Part shown: piece by piece, positions 21,290 to 32,095 of the stretch
Layout of the letters: the number at the start of each line of letters is the position of its first letter
Position numbering within the stretch: position 1 is the stretch's first letter
Assembly: GCA_009746045.1 (NCBI GenBank)
Contig: RPFO01000084.1
Span: forward strand, 1,628,678 to 1,692,677
Direction: 5' to 3'
Length of the DNA stretch: 64,000 bases
Origin: Mesostigma viride
Lineage: Eukaryota > Streptophyta > Mesostigmatophyceae > Mesostigmatales > Mesostigmataceae
The notes under the pieces: generated by a model
Seen by the model: only the letters and a program-made list of their open reading frames with translations
Databases searched by the model: none
What the model was told of the DNA's origin: nothing
Program-made: the position numbers and the translations under genes

Positions 21290-21440
21290 GCCATGGCTTA
21301 GCCATGATCATCTTCCACCCAATGTCCGCAACTTTGCAGAGCTGCTGGAATACATGGTGGTGCAGGTGCACCTCAGTTGTGCACCCCGAGTAGGTGGCAG
21401 TTTACACCCACCACCTGCAGGTTGTCGCCAAGAATGTATT
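21290..21440 (+). repeat. Dispersed repeat C, copy 1
   Basis: Contains AGCTGCTGGAATACATGGTG and GTGCAGGTGCACCTCAGTTG. An inverted, diverged copy lies at about 52020-52170. Confidence 0.7.
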
Positions 21441-22374
21441 ACTGTAAAAACCACACGCCCCTTCTCAGGGATATGTGTTACATATCCTCCCCACGGAGGT
21501 ACGTTATTAATAAATCAAATAATCAATCCCACTTCACACCGAGGTCCACGCCCAAAACCACTGCCTGCCCAGTGCGGCAGTGCCCACTGCCCAGGCTCAA
21601 GGCCGTGCCCCAATGTTGTTGAGCGAAGTTGCGGAAGTGCATTTTAAAAATAAATCATTTCCACAGGAGTTCCTACTACTGTCAGTAGTAACATCTTGAA
21701 AGTGGCCGACTGGCCGCGGTTGATTATCAGATTATTTTATTCTATCGTCCATAGTTACAGTGTCCTTCAGTCTCCACCAGCCCCGTCTACAGTGAACCCA
21801 GGCGCGAGAGGCGCACACTGCACGCATGCGTCCATCCGCTTCGAGGGGACGCCAGAGGACACTGGACAACGCATGTGCCATGCTCTTTGATCCGGCCTTG
21901 GACATGGCCGCGCGGGGCGTCCAGGCATCGGGTTGAACAGGTTGCACGCCCGGGCGATTCTGATGCTTGGCGCGCCCTCAGCGCTCAGCTAAATTGCCGT
22001 AGGGATTTGGAGGGCATCGGAAGATTAGCAGTTCGGCCATAGCCCTCCAAAATGCGGACGGCATTGTTGGCAGCACGCCGAGCCGTCGTTCGCAGGGCAA
22101 TTGCGGGGGCTAGCAGTCCTGCCCTACAGAACTCACTTGGATGTAGCGTTTATGGGCAATCTCCAGTGGTACGTATGCCATTCTAGCTCGTTTCATCCTA
22201 ATCACCTTCGTTGTGGAGCTGGAAGCCTAAGTATTGATGCTCATCAACTTGGCGTTTGTTCTTAGATAGGACCACGAAGACGTAGGTAGCAACGTAAGCG
22301 TGCGTCGATCGACATGCTCGAAAACCTTAAGTATCTGCTCTTCTGACGTTGACAAAACCTACTCCCTTTGACGG
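21441..22374. other. Upstream flank of the PEPCK-like gene
   Basis: No coding similarity seen. It may hold the promoter and 5' exon(s) of the downstream gene, but I cannot point to them. Confidence 0.4.
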
Positions 22375-25300
22375 TTTGCCTCTCTGCTCCGCGTGTCGGT
22401 TCAGGTGCCCTTCTCTGCGGGTGCCGTTGAAGGTCTATTTTCTCCCTCGTCTCCAGCACATTTGTTTCCAAGGTGAGCGCTTTTCTGGTCCTTTCTTCGA
22501 GGACCTGCATGCATTTCTTGCCCTGCATTGGCTTTTTTCGCTTTCCCATACTTCCCTCGTTTAGTTTTCTTTTGCAATTGCTGACAACGTGTGGGTTTTG
22601 TGCTCTGTCGGCACCTTTCGTCGAACAGGGAGGGCGCCGGGGTAAATTACACCCTCAACTGGGCGCTTGTGCAGACTGGCGTGGCCCCAGCAGGGCTCGT
22701 CCACCGCAACCTTAAAGCCAACGTGCTTGTATCCGACCACGGTGCGGTGGCAGAGCAAGCGGCGAGCAACGATGCATTCCCTGTCTTTGCCCACGGTGCA
22801 ACCAGTGCGGGCGCCGCCACAATAAAGAAGGGGAAATTCGGAAAGCTCTTAAAGGATGTAAGTCTAACAAGTGTTTACCGCTCTTGCCAGGCAAGCTGTT
22901 CCGTCGCCCAATGTGGATGCGCAAGTGCACAGGATACTTGCTGCACCTCTAGCCCAATTCGATGTGCTGCCGATCCTGCACCTTTGTGCACGATTCCTGG
23001 TTTGTGGGCGAGGCTTTCAGGCAGGAAGATGGATCTTTGCGAGTGAGCATGTGCACGGAAACGCACGCAGATGCAGGTGCATGCACATAAGGGCGCGCGC
23101 ATGTACGGACAAGCACACATTAGCATACACATGCATGGTCGCTCGCGTACACACAAATATGTTTCTCACCGTCATTTACTTTGTTTCGTTTCTGTTATAT
23201 ATATACTTATATATTTATATATTAGAGTTCTTTAGGGTTCTTCTCTTTTCGGGGCTTTCCTCAGGTTGGATGCCGATCTCACGTCCGTAATTTATCATTA
23301 TCAATATATATCAAATATATGTGAACATCATATATTCTCCTCCCCCCCCTTACTCTCCCCGTATTATTTTCTTCGCCGCAGGTCTCCGCCCATCTCTCCT
23401 CCCGCCCCTCGCTCTACCTGCACGATGGCGCGGTGGGCTCCGCGCCCGCCACCAGTGCGCCCGTGCGCGGCATCACTGACGCTCCCTCCGCTGCGCTGGC
23501 GCTACAAGGGGTGCTCACGCCCGCGCCGCTCACCAAGGTGGCCGCCAGCGCCTTCCCTGTCACGCTTTACGCCGCGCAGGCCATGAGGTGCGTGGGGGGC
23601 GTGGTATAGGGGGGCTGGGGAGTAGTGGGCGCAGGGCATCGGCTGCATGAGGGATTGGGAGTGAGGGGGTGCATGGTGTGGGGATGCTCTTCATGTTTTT
23701 AATGGGGTGGGGACGGGCTAGGGTAAGGCCAGTGCGAGGACTTGGGTGGGTGCTGGGGCGTGGTGTGAGGATTGGCATGCGGTGAGGGAGGATGGGGCAG
23801 CAGGGGGGCGTGGGGCATCAGGTCCTGACATCACTCTCGCGGCCATCGTTGTAGTGGGTGCCATCGTTATACACTGTGCTACCGTGGACTGCTCTAGTTT
23901 TCATCCCCGCAGATTCTGCGCGCACATTCTGCGTGTGAATCCCATGTGTGCATCCCATGCGCGCCGTTTGCGGCATCATGCGCCGCGCCCCTCGCTCCTG
24001 CACCATGCGGCGCATTCCTCGTATTTTCACCTGCTCGCGTCGCAGCCCCGCCACCTTGCGGCTCATCTCCCGACAGTAGTGGGGTAGTAGCACTTGCCGC
24101 CGTTGTAGGAAGCAGTGTAGAAAAACAAATGAGCGGATCATGAAATGTAGAGTATGGAATCCCCCGCCCATCCCTGCTTAGCTCATCTCGGCATGCCTCT
24201 TCCCTCCTCAATGCCTATCACGCTCACACCGCCGCCGCCGCCACCACACAGCCCTTCTGCGGCAGAGGCGTATGGCTTGCCCGCATCGGCGTCCAAGGGC
24301 TTTGTGGCGCTCGATGTGGAGCGCCGTGCGGTGGTGGTGGTGGGGAACGTCCCCATGGGCAGCGCCGCGGTGCAGGATGCTCTGGCTGCCGTCACGTCCC
24401 CTATCATCATGGCCAAGGGGGGGCTGCCACTGCATGCTAGGTGAGCGTGCGCGTGCGCTTGTGGCAGGAACATGTTTGTTCATGCGAGGGTGCATGGTAG
24501 GAATATCTGTACGCATCATGTATTCCTGAACGACCAGAATTACAACGCTAGTTTGAGCAGCATATTATGAATTGAGACAACAACTATACTTGTTACAGTT
24601 ATCCACCCCACAGAGAAGGACGTGAAGTAAGAGCATTACCCACTACTATAGTACTAATATAGTATGTGTCTATCCTCGCAGGTATGGAGCGAGCCGACTT
24701 TTTTGTCTCTCACAAATAAATGACACGTGTCATGTCTTACCCAACCCGATTCCTCCCACCCCACCCCACCTCACCTCACTCCATCTCTTTTCTTTCGCAC
24801 ACCACGCCACGGAACGAAAGAAACTAAACCAAACCAAAACCTATCAAACTACATATAACCACATTCTACTACACCTAACCAAACCACTCCAAACCATCTC
24901 TAACCTATCCTGACCTTCCTGACCAATTCAACCAAACCATACCACACCAAACCACACCGCCGCACCTCCGCAGTTACGTCCCCGCGGCCGACCACAAGTC
25001 TGGCGCGCTCGTGCTGGCCCCCCGTGGCGTTGTCTCCTCCAGCCCCGCGACGGGCATCATCTGGAGTCCCGCGGGCGTCTCCCGCATGCTGGGCGGGCGT
25101 GCGGCCGAGGGCGTGCCCAACCTACTCAACCACCCTGCCGCGGTCATCCTCGTGACCAACGACGCCTCCAAGGCACTCCCCTCATCGCTCAAGCTGACGC
25201 TGTCGCAGGCCGCCTATTCGTATCTCGTGGGCTTCGATGGTGCCTCGTGTGTGCCCTGCTACTCTAAGGGGCCCGCATCGGTGGCCCCACTCGAGGCCAC

Positions 25301-25580
25301 CAAGAAGTTCCTCGACCTCCTGAACACGCACAAGCCAAACTGTTTCCTGGTCAACGCCGCGGCCGAGCCGGACCTCGCAGGGGCCATCGCAGGGGCCCTC
25401 TCAGGCAAGCTGCTCAAGTCGCGCAAGCCGAGCCTCGAGAAGATCTCGGCGCTGGCAGATCTGCTGAACAAGCACGTCTCGACCACGTACGGGTCGCTCC
25501 CGGAAGATATCGCCAAGGGCGCGCTAACCGCCGCGCAGGCGGAGGCCAAGGCCGAGGGGAAGGCGGAGACAAAGGCGTAG
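22375..25580 (+). CDS. PEPCK-family protein lacking the kinase P-loop
   Basis: Spliced gene. Supported exons: 22629-22857, 23382-23587, 24252-24440, 24974-25580 (TAG); 22375-22472 is a phase-compatible candidate upstream exon. Similarity to ATP-type phosphoenolpyruvate carboxykinase (oxaloacetate to PEP, gluconeogenesis): SLYLHDGAVGSAP with VRGITDAPSAALALQGVL (N-domain), HPAAVILVTNDASKALP, KLTLSQAAYSYLVGF, FLVNAAAE, and LADLLNKHVSTTYGSLPEDI near the end. The kinase signature G-L-S-G-T-G-K-T expected between KSGALVLAPRGVVSS and HPAAVILV is absent, and that interval is about 150 residues shorter than usual. The total of about 440 aa compares with roughly 530-560 for the family. The exon at 22629 (VNYTLNWALVQTGVAPAGL) is not aligned with confidence. 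The C-terminus is Ala/Lys/Glu-rich. Introns are GT-AG. A non-catalytic paralogue is the simplest reading; a missed exon or assembly collapse is the alternative. Confidence 0.7.
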
Positions 25581-25735
25581 AGGCAGGCGGACAGTGATAC
25601 TATTTACGTAGAGCCAGAAAAGATTGGACTGAGATATCTACTTTCTCAACTCAACACCTGATACATAGACAACCTCATCTGTATTTTGTCTCTTGAGCAA
25701 GACATTCAACTTTTGAATATACCCTTTGTGCACTA

Positions 25736-25884
25736 GACACTCCCGGCCAGTTAGGCTCAAAACACACGCCCTGATCAAGCAAGCTGTTTCCGGCCCCACC
25801 GTCTAGGTCATCTAGTCGCTCTACACGTCAGCCAGCCATAATTTCAATGCACAAGGCTACACCTTTCCATCTCCATTATTCCCA
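25736..25884 (+). repeat. Dispersed repeat D, copy 1 (partial)
   Basis: Starts GACACTCCCGGCCAGTTAGG and matches the first ~140 bp of the two 259-bp repeats at 26751 and 31304, with several substitutions. It is cut by the LINE copy that follows. Confidence 0.85.
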
Positions 25885-26228
25885 GCACCATTGAGCAGCG
25901 GCGCCTGCAGCTCGTAGGGCACCTAGCTCGCACTAACCAGGTAGAAACCTCACGTGGCCCTCCCGCGGGACTGCGACCAGCTCAGCCTGGCCGGCACCTC
26001 CTGACGTGGGCCGGGCCCCGCGATGCTCGACGCCGCAAGGCCCGCACCTTCAAAGAACAGCTAGTAGAGGACATGGGGGGCCTAGGCCTCTCCGTGATTT
26101 GGAACAAGATGATGGACAAGGCCAAGTGGGACCAGGTCGTAGAGGACAACGAGCCCTCCCCCCGGTGGGGAAGCGCCCGCGTGTGCAAACATACGGGAAG
26201 CACGCCAGACAGCTCCCCTAGGGTAGCG
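25885..26228 (+). mobile_element. LINE family 1 RT C-terminal fragment (+)
   Basis: Carries the same ORF2 C-terminal block as 15110-15398 (STIEQRRLQL-type start, GLGLSVIWNKMMDKAKWD near the end). It stops without its 3' UTR hairpin and abuts an inverted copy of the same region. Confidence 0.85.
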
Positions 26229-26750
26229 GGATGTTAATTAATTAATTAATTAGACTCGTGCTCCCGTTGGGGAGTCACGGAGCATTAACCCCGATGGATG
26301 GATGGATGGGTGCACACATTCCTACCGGTCTAATCTATCTACATTGGCTACATACTACATCTATCTAACAACATTCTAACTACAACATCTATCTAGGCAG
26401 CCGCACGCTGCCCTAGGGGGAGCTATCTAGCGTGCCTCCCGCGGGATTGCACACGCGGGCGCTTCCCCACTGGGGGGGGCTCGTTGTCCTCTATGACCTG
26501 GGCCCACTTGGCCTTGTCCATCATCTTCTTCCAAATCACGGAGAGGCCTAGGCCCCCCATGTCCTCTACTAGCTGTTCTTTGAAGGTGCGGGCCTTGCGG
26601 CGTCTAACATCACTGGGCCCAGCCCACGTCAGGAGGTGCCGGCCAGGCTGGGCTGGTCGCAGTCCTGCGGGGGGGCCACGTGAGGTGTCTACCTGGTTGG
26701 TGCGAGCTCGGTGCCCTACTAGCTGCAGGCGGCGTTGCTTAATTGTGCTG
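26229..26750 (-). mobile_element. LINE family 1 RT 3'-end copy (-)
   Basis: Minus orientation: TTAA tail at 26232-26251, hairpin at 26258-26284, 3' UTR with GATGGATGGATGG and ATCTATCTA-type units, then the ORF2 C-terminal coding block to about 26745. Together with 25885-26228 it forms a tail-to-tail inverted pair covering the same ORF2 region, so two events rather than one twin-primed insertion. Confidence 0.85.
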
Positions 26751-27009
26751 GTGACACTCCCGGCCAGTTAGGCTAGAAACACACGCCCTGATCAAGCATG
26801 CTGTTTCCGGCCCCACCGTCTAGGTCATCTAGTCGCTCCACACGTAAGCCAGCCATAATTTCAATGCACAAGGATACACATTTCCATCACCATTCATCTT
26901 CATCATCCTGAACGACTCGAAAACGCGGAAAAGATAACGGCAGGCTCGAGCTACCATGGTCCGGATTCTCCCGATTTCTGGCCTGCGCTGGTTGTCTCTT
27001 TGATATTAG
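26751..27009 (+). repeat. 259-bp direct repeat, left copy (repeat D)
   Basis: Starts GACACTCCCGGCCAGTTAGG and ends GTTGTCTCTTTGATAT. By eye it is identical to 31304-31562. The pair brackets the Penelope-like element. Parts of the same repeat also occur at 25736, 31816, 32020, 32345 and 51864. Confidence 0.9.
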
Positions 27010-27941
27010 ATTGGTTGAATATAGTTCGTTTTCGGCTAGGAGGCGTGGCCTTTGCATGACGGGCAAGAGGATTTCAGCCGTGGGCAACCAAGCACACATG
27101 TCGTCGGGCTAGTCCGACGAGTGCGCACGTGAACCGGCACTCCCGGTCACACACGACACCATAGAGATAGTCAGCTGCACCGCCTCATGTCGGCGAAACC
27201 CATAGTTCCATCGGAATCGTTTCAGCGGCCGGCATTTCCTCTCCGCGTTTCCTCAACCTCGTTTTCAGGATCATACTCATCGTTCCTGCATTTTCCTCTT
27301 CCACGCAGGTTGTGGCTTTTTTGAAAGCCACGAATGTACCCGGGGATGGGACGCTTCGGCTGCCTCAATGCCTACACATTCAATACGATGTCCCCCTCTC
27401 ACCTTCCTCCATCATTCCGCTCACATTGCACTACGTGTCTGTGTTTTGTTCTTTTTCTTGTTCTCGTTTGTTTTGCTGTTCTTGTCCTTTTTCTTTTACT
27501 TTTACTGAGGGAGCTAGGCTGGGCTGCGCGCTGTGTGTGCTACTCTCGTGTTTTTCTGTGGGCACTTGAGAGACTAACCAAGGATCGGGCCCCCCACACG
27601 GCAATATCAGCCTTTGCTTTTGTTTACCCTCCCATATCTCTTTACAAACGCCAAAAAAACACAAAGGCAGGAGCACGGTGACTCATCTGGAACATGAAGA
27701 AGGGAAATCTTTTCGTTACAGGAAAGAGGTGTCAAGTATGACAATTGGAAGGCCCCCCCACTGGGAATCCACATGTTCCGAGTCCATTCAGCTGTGTTGT
27801 TAGCCACATCCTGCCCCGGGGAGATGCATCATGGACCACCGCTATCGCGTAACGGGTGTTACGCAGTGAATATTGACTTACCTCAATATGCTCCGCTCTG
27901 GTTCTGTTTGATGTCTTAGCTCTCAGTGCATCTGAATCATC
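27010..27941 (+). other. Leader region of the Penelope-like element
   Basis: About 0.9 kb before the element's ATG. It contains a compact structured stretch at 27099-27157: hairpin TCGTCGG/CCGACGA, a palindromic GTGCGCAC, stem ACCGG/CCGGT and an outer TGTCGT/ACGACA pairing. No other coding region is recognised. Confidence 0.45.
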
Positions 27942-30104
27942 ATGAAACACCTTATGACTTTCTGGCATGCTCTTACCCTCCACAGAATACGGCAATCCAG
28001 TGGCATTGATTACCGGAAGTACACTGCTATTTCTCGGCAGTTCCCCTATCGTATCTCCTCACAGGCATGGCGGAAGCGTTGTCGCATCAACACGCGCCAT
28101 AACCATCACTGCAAGGATGACCATACTCTACGTCGCCTCCGGCGCTTACAGCGCACGCATTTGTCGCTTACCAACTCCACTCGCCCACACCCCGTAAGCA
28201 CCCATCGCGTCATTTATGCCATTTACAACCGCAGGTACCCTCAGCGTATCTACGTTGGCCAGACGCAACGGGATGCCTGGACGCGTTTTCAGGAACATGT
28301 CCGAGCGGCACGCCGCCTTCATATTGGCCGCCCTGCCGCCAACGACGACACCCCCCTACATGGCGCCATGGCCCAATACGGGTGGTGGGATTGGCGAGTC
28401 GTCCCCTTGGAACATGTCCCCGGCACCTTTACCGGCGCCGCTTTTCGCAAAGCCGCAGGGCATCGGGAAACGTTTTGGAAACGAATGTTACATGCATTTC
28501 TGCCCCACGGTTTTTGCATTGAAGGCAAGAGTTTCAAAGCTCGGTCTCGCCGCCGCCCGCCTCCCCTCCGTCCCCGCCCTCTTATGTTCATCCGTGCCTG
28601 GCGTCTGAAGCACAATCTCCACCCATATCGCCCCTATCCCCCCAGCGTCACCCCGGCCCCTCCACCTTCCACACATGTGTCCACCGATCCTTCCCTTTAC
28701 TCCACCAGTCTCCGCTGCTTACGTCACATGTCTCGGCTTATGCAACGCGGCAACTTTCATGCATCCTATCTCGAAGCCTGCAGCTTGAAGAAGCTTACCA
28801 GCTTACACATTGCCGTCGGGTCGTGCTCCCCAGCTGATCTGCAAGTCCCCCGCTCCCATGCCACTAGTCTGCGAGGCCTTCTCTCACGTATCATTCGGCA
28901 CCGTGTCAATGGGAATGCAGATGCACTGCGTCCGCGCCGTTTGCTGATCTCACCTTTCATTCATGCTGCGATGGATGAGCTGTGTTTGCCACACATTCTG
29001 CATTTGCCGCAAGTGCAGGCTGCGATGCCGCTCGTGGTGCGCAACACTTTCGGCACTCCCATTGCCGCCTGGCATTACTCTCCCACCTTGGGACAAATGG
29101 TTTTCAGCAACGGGAAGGTCAGCCGCGATACAACGCCCACCGAGCTGGCCACCATCTTGGCAGGGCCCTGCCCCTGCCAACAACAACGGTATTTCAAGTA
29201 CCTTGATCCCACCTCACAGCACGTCATGACCGCTGACCTCAGCATCCTGCCGAGCCACACGCTTGTAGACCTTTTTGCCAAAGGCACCAAGTTTCGGCCG
29301 TGGGTCCAGCGCACGTGTGCCAAAGAGGTGAATGCACTGCTCTCCACATCACTGCGCAAATTCTGCAATGCCATGAGCACGGACCTACAGCTTGCTCCCC
29401 TTGCCATGGAACCGTGGTTTCGCGCCGTCATTCACGAATGCAATGCACGTCTCACCAGGCTTGATTACCGTCTCCAGCAGGTCCACCGCACCACCTGGCT
29501 CAACACCACAGATAAAGCACTTCTTGACCACTTCAAGCAGGACTTTATCATCACGTGTGTTGACAAGAGTGCCAACAACTTTGCTTTCATATGCAAGAAG
29601 CACTACCTTGCTACTTTGCAACACGAGTTGGCGTCCAGCCCTACCTATGTTCAGCGTGCACAGTCCACCGCCAGTATCACTGCTGCTCATCGGGCTTTTC
29701 TGCACAGCCAAAACATTTTTGCTCGGGCATTCCTTAAGCGGCAGCGACGCGCCACCACCACTACGTTCCCATATCTGTATCTCACTCTTAAGCTGCACAA
29801 AACTCCTGTTGCTTTGCGCACCATTGCTGCGTCGCATTCAGCCCCACTGATGCCTCTCTCGAAACTCATCTGCCATGCTTTGAATGCTCTTCTCCCCGAA
29901 GCCAATGCATTATGGGTGGAGGTGCTGTCGAATGCCGGGTATGAATGCGCTGGTAGTTGGATCGTCATAGACTCAGCCCAAGTACGCCTACGCCTTGCCG
30001 CCCTTAGCCGTTCTAAGACAGCAGCAGAGAAACGTATACCTATGCCCATAGCCACCTATGATTTCACCACTCTATATACCACACTAGAGATTTGCACGAT
30101 TTGA
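27942..30104 (+). CDS. Penelope-like element: GIY-YIG endonuclease plus RT, first part
   Basis: Retroelement protein with the endonuclease at the N-terminus. Starts at ATG 27942. At about residues 88-170 lies a GIY-YIG fold: VIYAIYNRRYPQRIYVGQTQ, then RFQEHVRAARR and the glutamate block HRETFWKRML. A basic linker follows. CPCQQQRYFKYLDP near residue 410 suggests a Cys/His motif. RT region: CVDKSANNFAFICKKHY, YLTLKLHKTP, and the catalytic block TYDFTTLYTTLE at the end. A -1 frame slip at about 30090-30092 then moves the RT into the next frame, followed by HDLKARL. Most Penelope elements carry GIY-YIG at the C-terminus; the N-terminal order matches the Chlamys/Naiad-type PLEs described from green algae and animals. 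Confidence 0.9.
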   Translation: MKHLMTFWHALTLHRIRQSSGIDYRKYTAISRQFPYRISSQAWRKRCRINTRHNHHCKDDHTLRRLRRLQRTHLSLTNSTRPHPVSTHRVIYAIYNRRYPQRIYVGQTQRDAWTRFQEHVRAARRLHIGRPAANDDTPLHGAMAQYGWWDWRVVPLEHVPGTFTGAAFRKAAGHRETFWKRMLHAFLPHGFCIEGKSFKARSRRRPPPLRPRPLMFIRAWRLKHNLHPYRPYPPSVTPAPPPSTHVSTDPSLYSTSLRCLRHMSRLMQRGNFHASYLEACSLKKLTSLHIAVGSCSPADLQVPRSHATSLRGLLSRIIRHRVNGNADALRPRRLLISPFIHAAMDELCLPHILHLPQVQAAMPLVVRNTFGTPIAAWHYSPTLGQMVFSNGKVSRDTTPTELATILAGPCPCQQQRYFKYLDPTSQHVMTADLSILPSHTLVDLFAKGTKFRPWVQRTCAKEVNALLSTSLRKFCNAMSTDLQLAPLAMEPWFRAVIHECNARLTRLDYRLQQVHRTTWLNTTDKALLDHFKQDFIITCVDKSANNFAFICKKHYLATLQHELASSPTYVQRAQSTASITAAHRAFLHSQNIFARAFLKRQRRATTTTFPYLYLTLKLHKTPVALRTIAASHSAPLMPLSKLICHALNALLPEANALWVEVLSNAGYECAGSWIVIDSAQVRLRLAALSRSKTAAEKRIPMPIATYDFTTLYTTLEICTI

Positions 30105-31000
30105 AAGCTCGTTTAGATAGCCTCCTTACTCGTCTGTATGCACGTAGGCCTCACGGGCGCAACCACCTGCACGTGCGTGTTTCTCAGACCAAGCCCACGG
30201 CAACGTGGCTCTCAGGGATCGCGGCAGGTGCTATCGTGCGGGATGGTTATAATTATATTATCACGAAGGCTGACCTTGTCCATTGGATCTCTTATCTTGT
30301 TGATAACACCTTCATCTGTTTTGCGGGCAATGTATACCAACAAGCTATCGGCATCCCTATGGGCACTAACTGTGCCGGGCTCCTTGCAAACCTCTATCTA
30401 TACACTTATGAGCTTGCATTCATGGAGAATCTCATTGCCTCAAACGATGATGTTCTCATCAGGCGTTTTATCCATACATGTCGATACATTGATGATGTCA
30501 TCGCTTTCGACAACCCTGATTTCGCAACCCATTTGTATATCACCGCTGGTCTGCCTGGCATCTACCCGCAAGCGTCCCTCACATTAAAGCTCACGTCGGA
30601 GGATACTCATTGCAATTACCTCGATCTTAACATTACCCATAACAAGAAGGGCTGGCGTACGGCTGTCTATGATAAGCGCAAGGATCCTAAATACCAGCAA
30701 ATTCCTTTTATTCGTTACCCCGATATTCACAGTCTCCTTTCCCACACAGCAAAATATGGTGTTGTTCTTTCTCAGTTACATCGTTTTTCCCGTCTTTGTT
30801 CTTATCGTGTTGATTTCATCACGACTCTTGTTGAACTCTTGCAGCGTTTATTGGTCAAAGACTATGACCGAGCCATTATGCTCCGTCAAGTCCGATGTTT
30901 TTTGCAACGTCACCCACATCTGTTCGGTGCTGCCCCTTGGCACAAGCTCTACAAACAGGTCGTGGACCGGCTGGATCGCATAGTATCTCCGCACATCTGA
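30092..31000 (+). CDS. Penelope-like element: RT, second part
   Basis: Continues the RT after a one-base frame break. Visible motifs: VYQQAIGIPMGTNCAGLLAN (PLE-type), RYIDDVIAF (catalytic YIDD), LTLKLTSEDTHCNYLDLNI, and HSLLSHTAKYGVVLSQLHRF with YRVDFITTLVELL near the thumb. It ends at TGA 30998-31000 with no second endonuclease, as expected for the permuted order. There is no ATG at its start, so it is part of the same protein, not a separate gene. The break is a one-base deletion in this copy or an assembly error. Confidence 0.9.
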   Translation: MHDLKARLDSLLTRLYARRPHGRNHLHVRVSQTKPTATWLSGIAAGAIVRDGYNYIITKADLVHWISYLVDNTFICFAGNVYQQAIGIPMGTNCAGLLANLYLYTYELAFMENLIASNDDVLIRRFIHTCRYIDDVIAFDNPDFATHLYITAGLPGIYPQASLTLKLTSEDTHCNYLDLNITHNKKGWRTAVYDKRKDPKYQQIPFIRYPDIHSLLSHTAKYGVVLSQLHRFSRLCSYRVDFITTLVELLQRLLVKDYDRAIMLRQVRCFLQRHPHLFGAAPWHKLYKQVVDRLDRIVSPHI

Positions 31001-31303
31001 ACCCTGTGATGCCAGATCTCCTTTGCGGCCGTTCCGAGCTTGGCACTGGATTCGTTGTCCACATCGTCGCGTCGCTGCCGCAACACGATGTTTTCTGGCA
31101 TCCGCGGGCTTTTGGTTCCCGCCGCACATTTGAAAGTGCTGTCCTCCGGCTTTTTGCCTTTGCACCGTGTGCAGTTCTTGGACGTTTGGAATCATGGCAT
31201 GGCTAACGTGATGACTGACTAGCTAGACCTTTTCAGTGGTTTTCCATTTGCGGGTATTTCCTCGTAAATGGTGGGAGAGCGATCGCAGCAACTGGTGCTC
31301 ACC
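31001..31303 (+). other. 3' region of the Penelope-like element
   Basis: Noncoding between the RT stop and the right 259-bp repeat. No terminal motif recognised. Confidence 0.4.
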
Positions 31304-31562
31304 ACTAGACACTCCCGGCCAGTTAGGCTAGAAACACACGCCCTGATCAAGCATGCTGTTTCCGGCCCCACCGTCTAGGTCATCTAGTCGCTCCACACGT
31401 AAGCCAGCCATAATTTCAATGCACAAGGATACACATTTCCATCACCATTCATCTTCATCATCCTGAACGACTCGAAAACGCGGAAAAGATAACGGCAGGC
31501 TCGAGCTACCATGGTCCGGATTCTCCCGATTTCTGGCCTGCGCTGGTTGTCTCTTTGATATA
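31304..31562 (+). repeat. 259-bp direct repeat, right copy (repeat D)
   Basis: Same sequence and orientation as 26751-27009. Possible pseudo-LTR of the Penelope-like element or a duplicated flank. Confidence 0.9.
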
Positions 31563-31820
31563 GGGCATGCCCTGGTACAGGTCCTCATTGCGGACATGAG
31601 CAGCATATCCTACTCTGAAAATGGAACGCAGCGGGATGTTGTTTAGATAGATGTTGTAGTTAGTGATGTTGTTAGATAGATGTCGTAGGTAGCTGATGTA
31701 GATAGATTAGACCGGTAGGACTGTTTGCACCCATCCATCCATCCATCGGGGTTAATGCTCCGTGACTCCCCAACGGGAGCACGAGTCTAATTCATTAATT
31801 AATTAATTAATCTCAATTAT
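31563..31820 (+). mobile_element. LINE family 1 short copy with inverted 5' segment
   Basis: 31563-31625 reads on the minus strand as the ORF2 segment HVRNEDLYQGMP. 31626-31820 is plus-strand 3' UTR (GATAGATGTTGTAG, CCATCCATCC), hairpin 31756-31782 and an ATTAATTAA tail. An inverted 5' part joined to a forward 3' part is the twin-priming signature of LINE insertion. Confidence 0.75.
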
Positions 31821-32095
31821 TCATTATCCTGAACGACTCGAAAATGCGGAAAAGATAACGGCAGGCTCGAGCTACCGTGGTCCGGATTCTCCCGATTCCT
31901 GGCCTGCGCTGGTTGTCTCCTTGATACCTTTTGTGCACTGCTGAAGTACATGGTGTGTCCTGCTGTGCTAATCTGTGATCGATGGGGCTGTCGCATACCA
32001 TCATTCTATTCGACGATGGAGTAAGCTGTAAACCAACGTTTAGGTCTCGATGAACGTCAACCAGCCATAATTTTTAATGTCCAGGGCTACACATA
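31821..32095 (+). repeat. Diverged copies of repeat D segments
   Basis: 31821-31925 matches the second half of the 259-bp repeat (CTGAACGACTCGAAAA, GGCCTGCGCTGGTTGTCTCC). 32040-32095 matches its middle (CCAGCCATAATTT, GGGCTACACAT). Confidence 0.7.

Noticed and set aside
25885-26750. Single twin-primed LINE insertion
   Set aside because: Both arms cover the same ORF2 region, so two separate insertions or an inverted duplication fit better.
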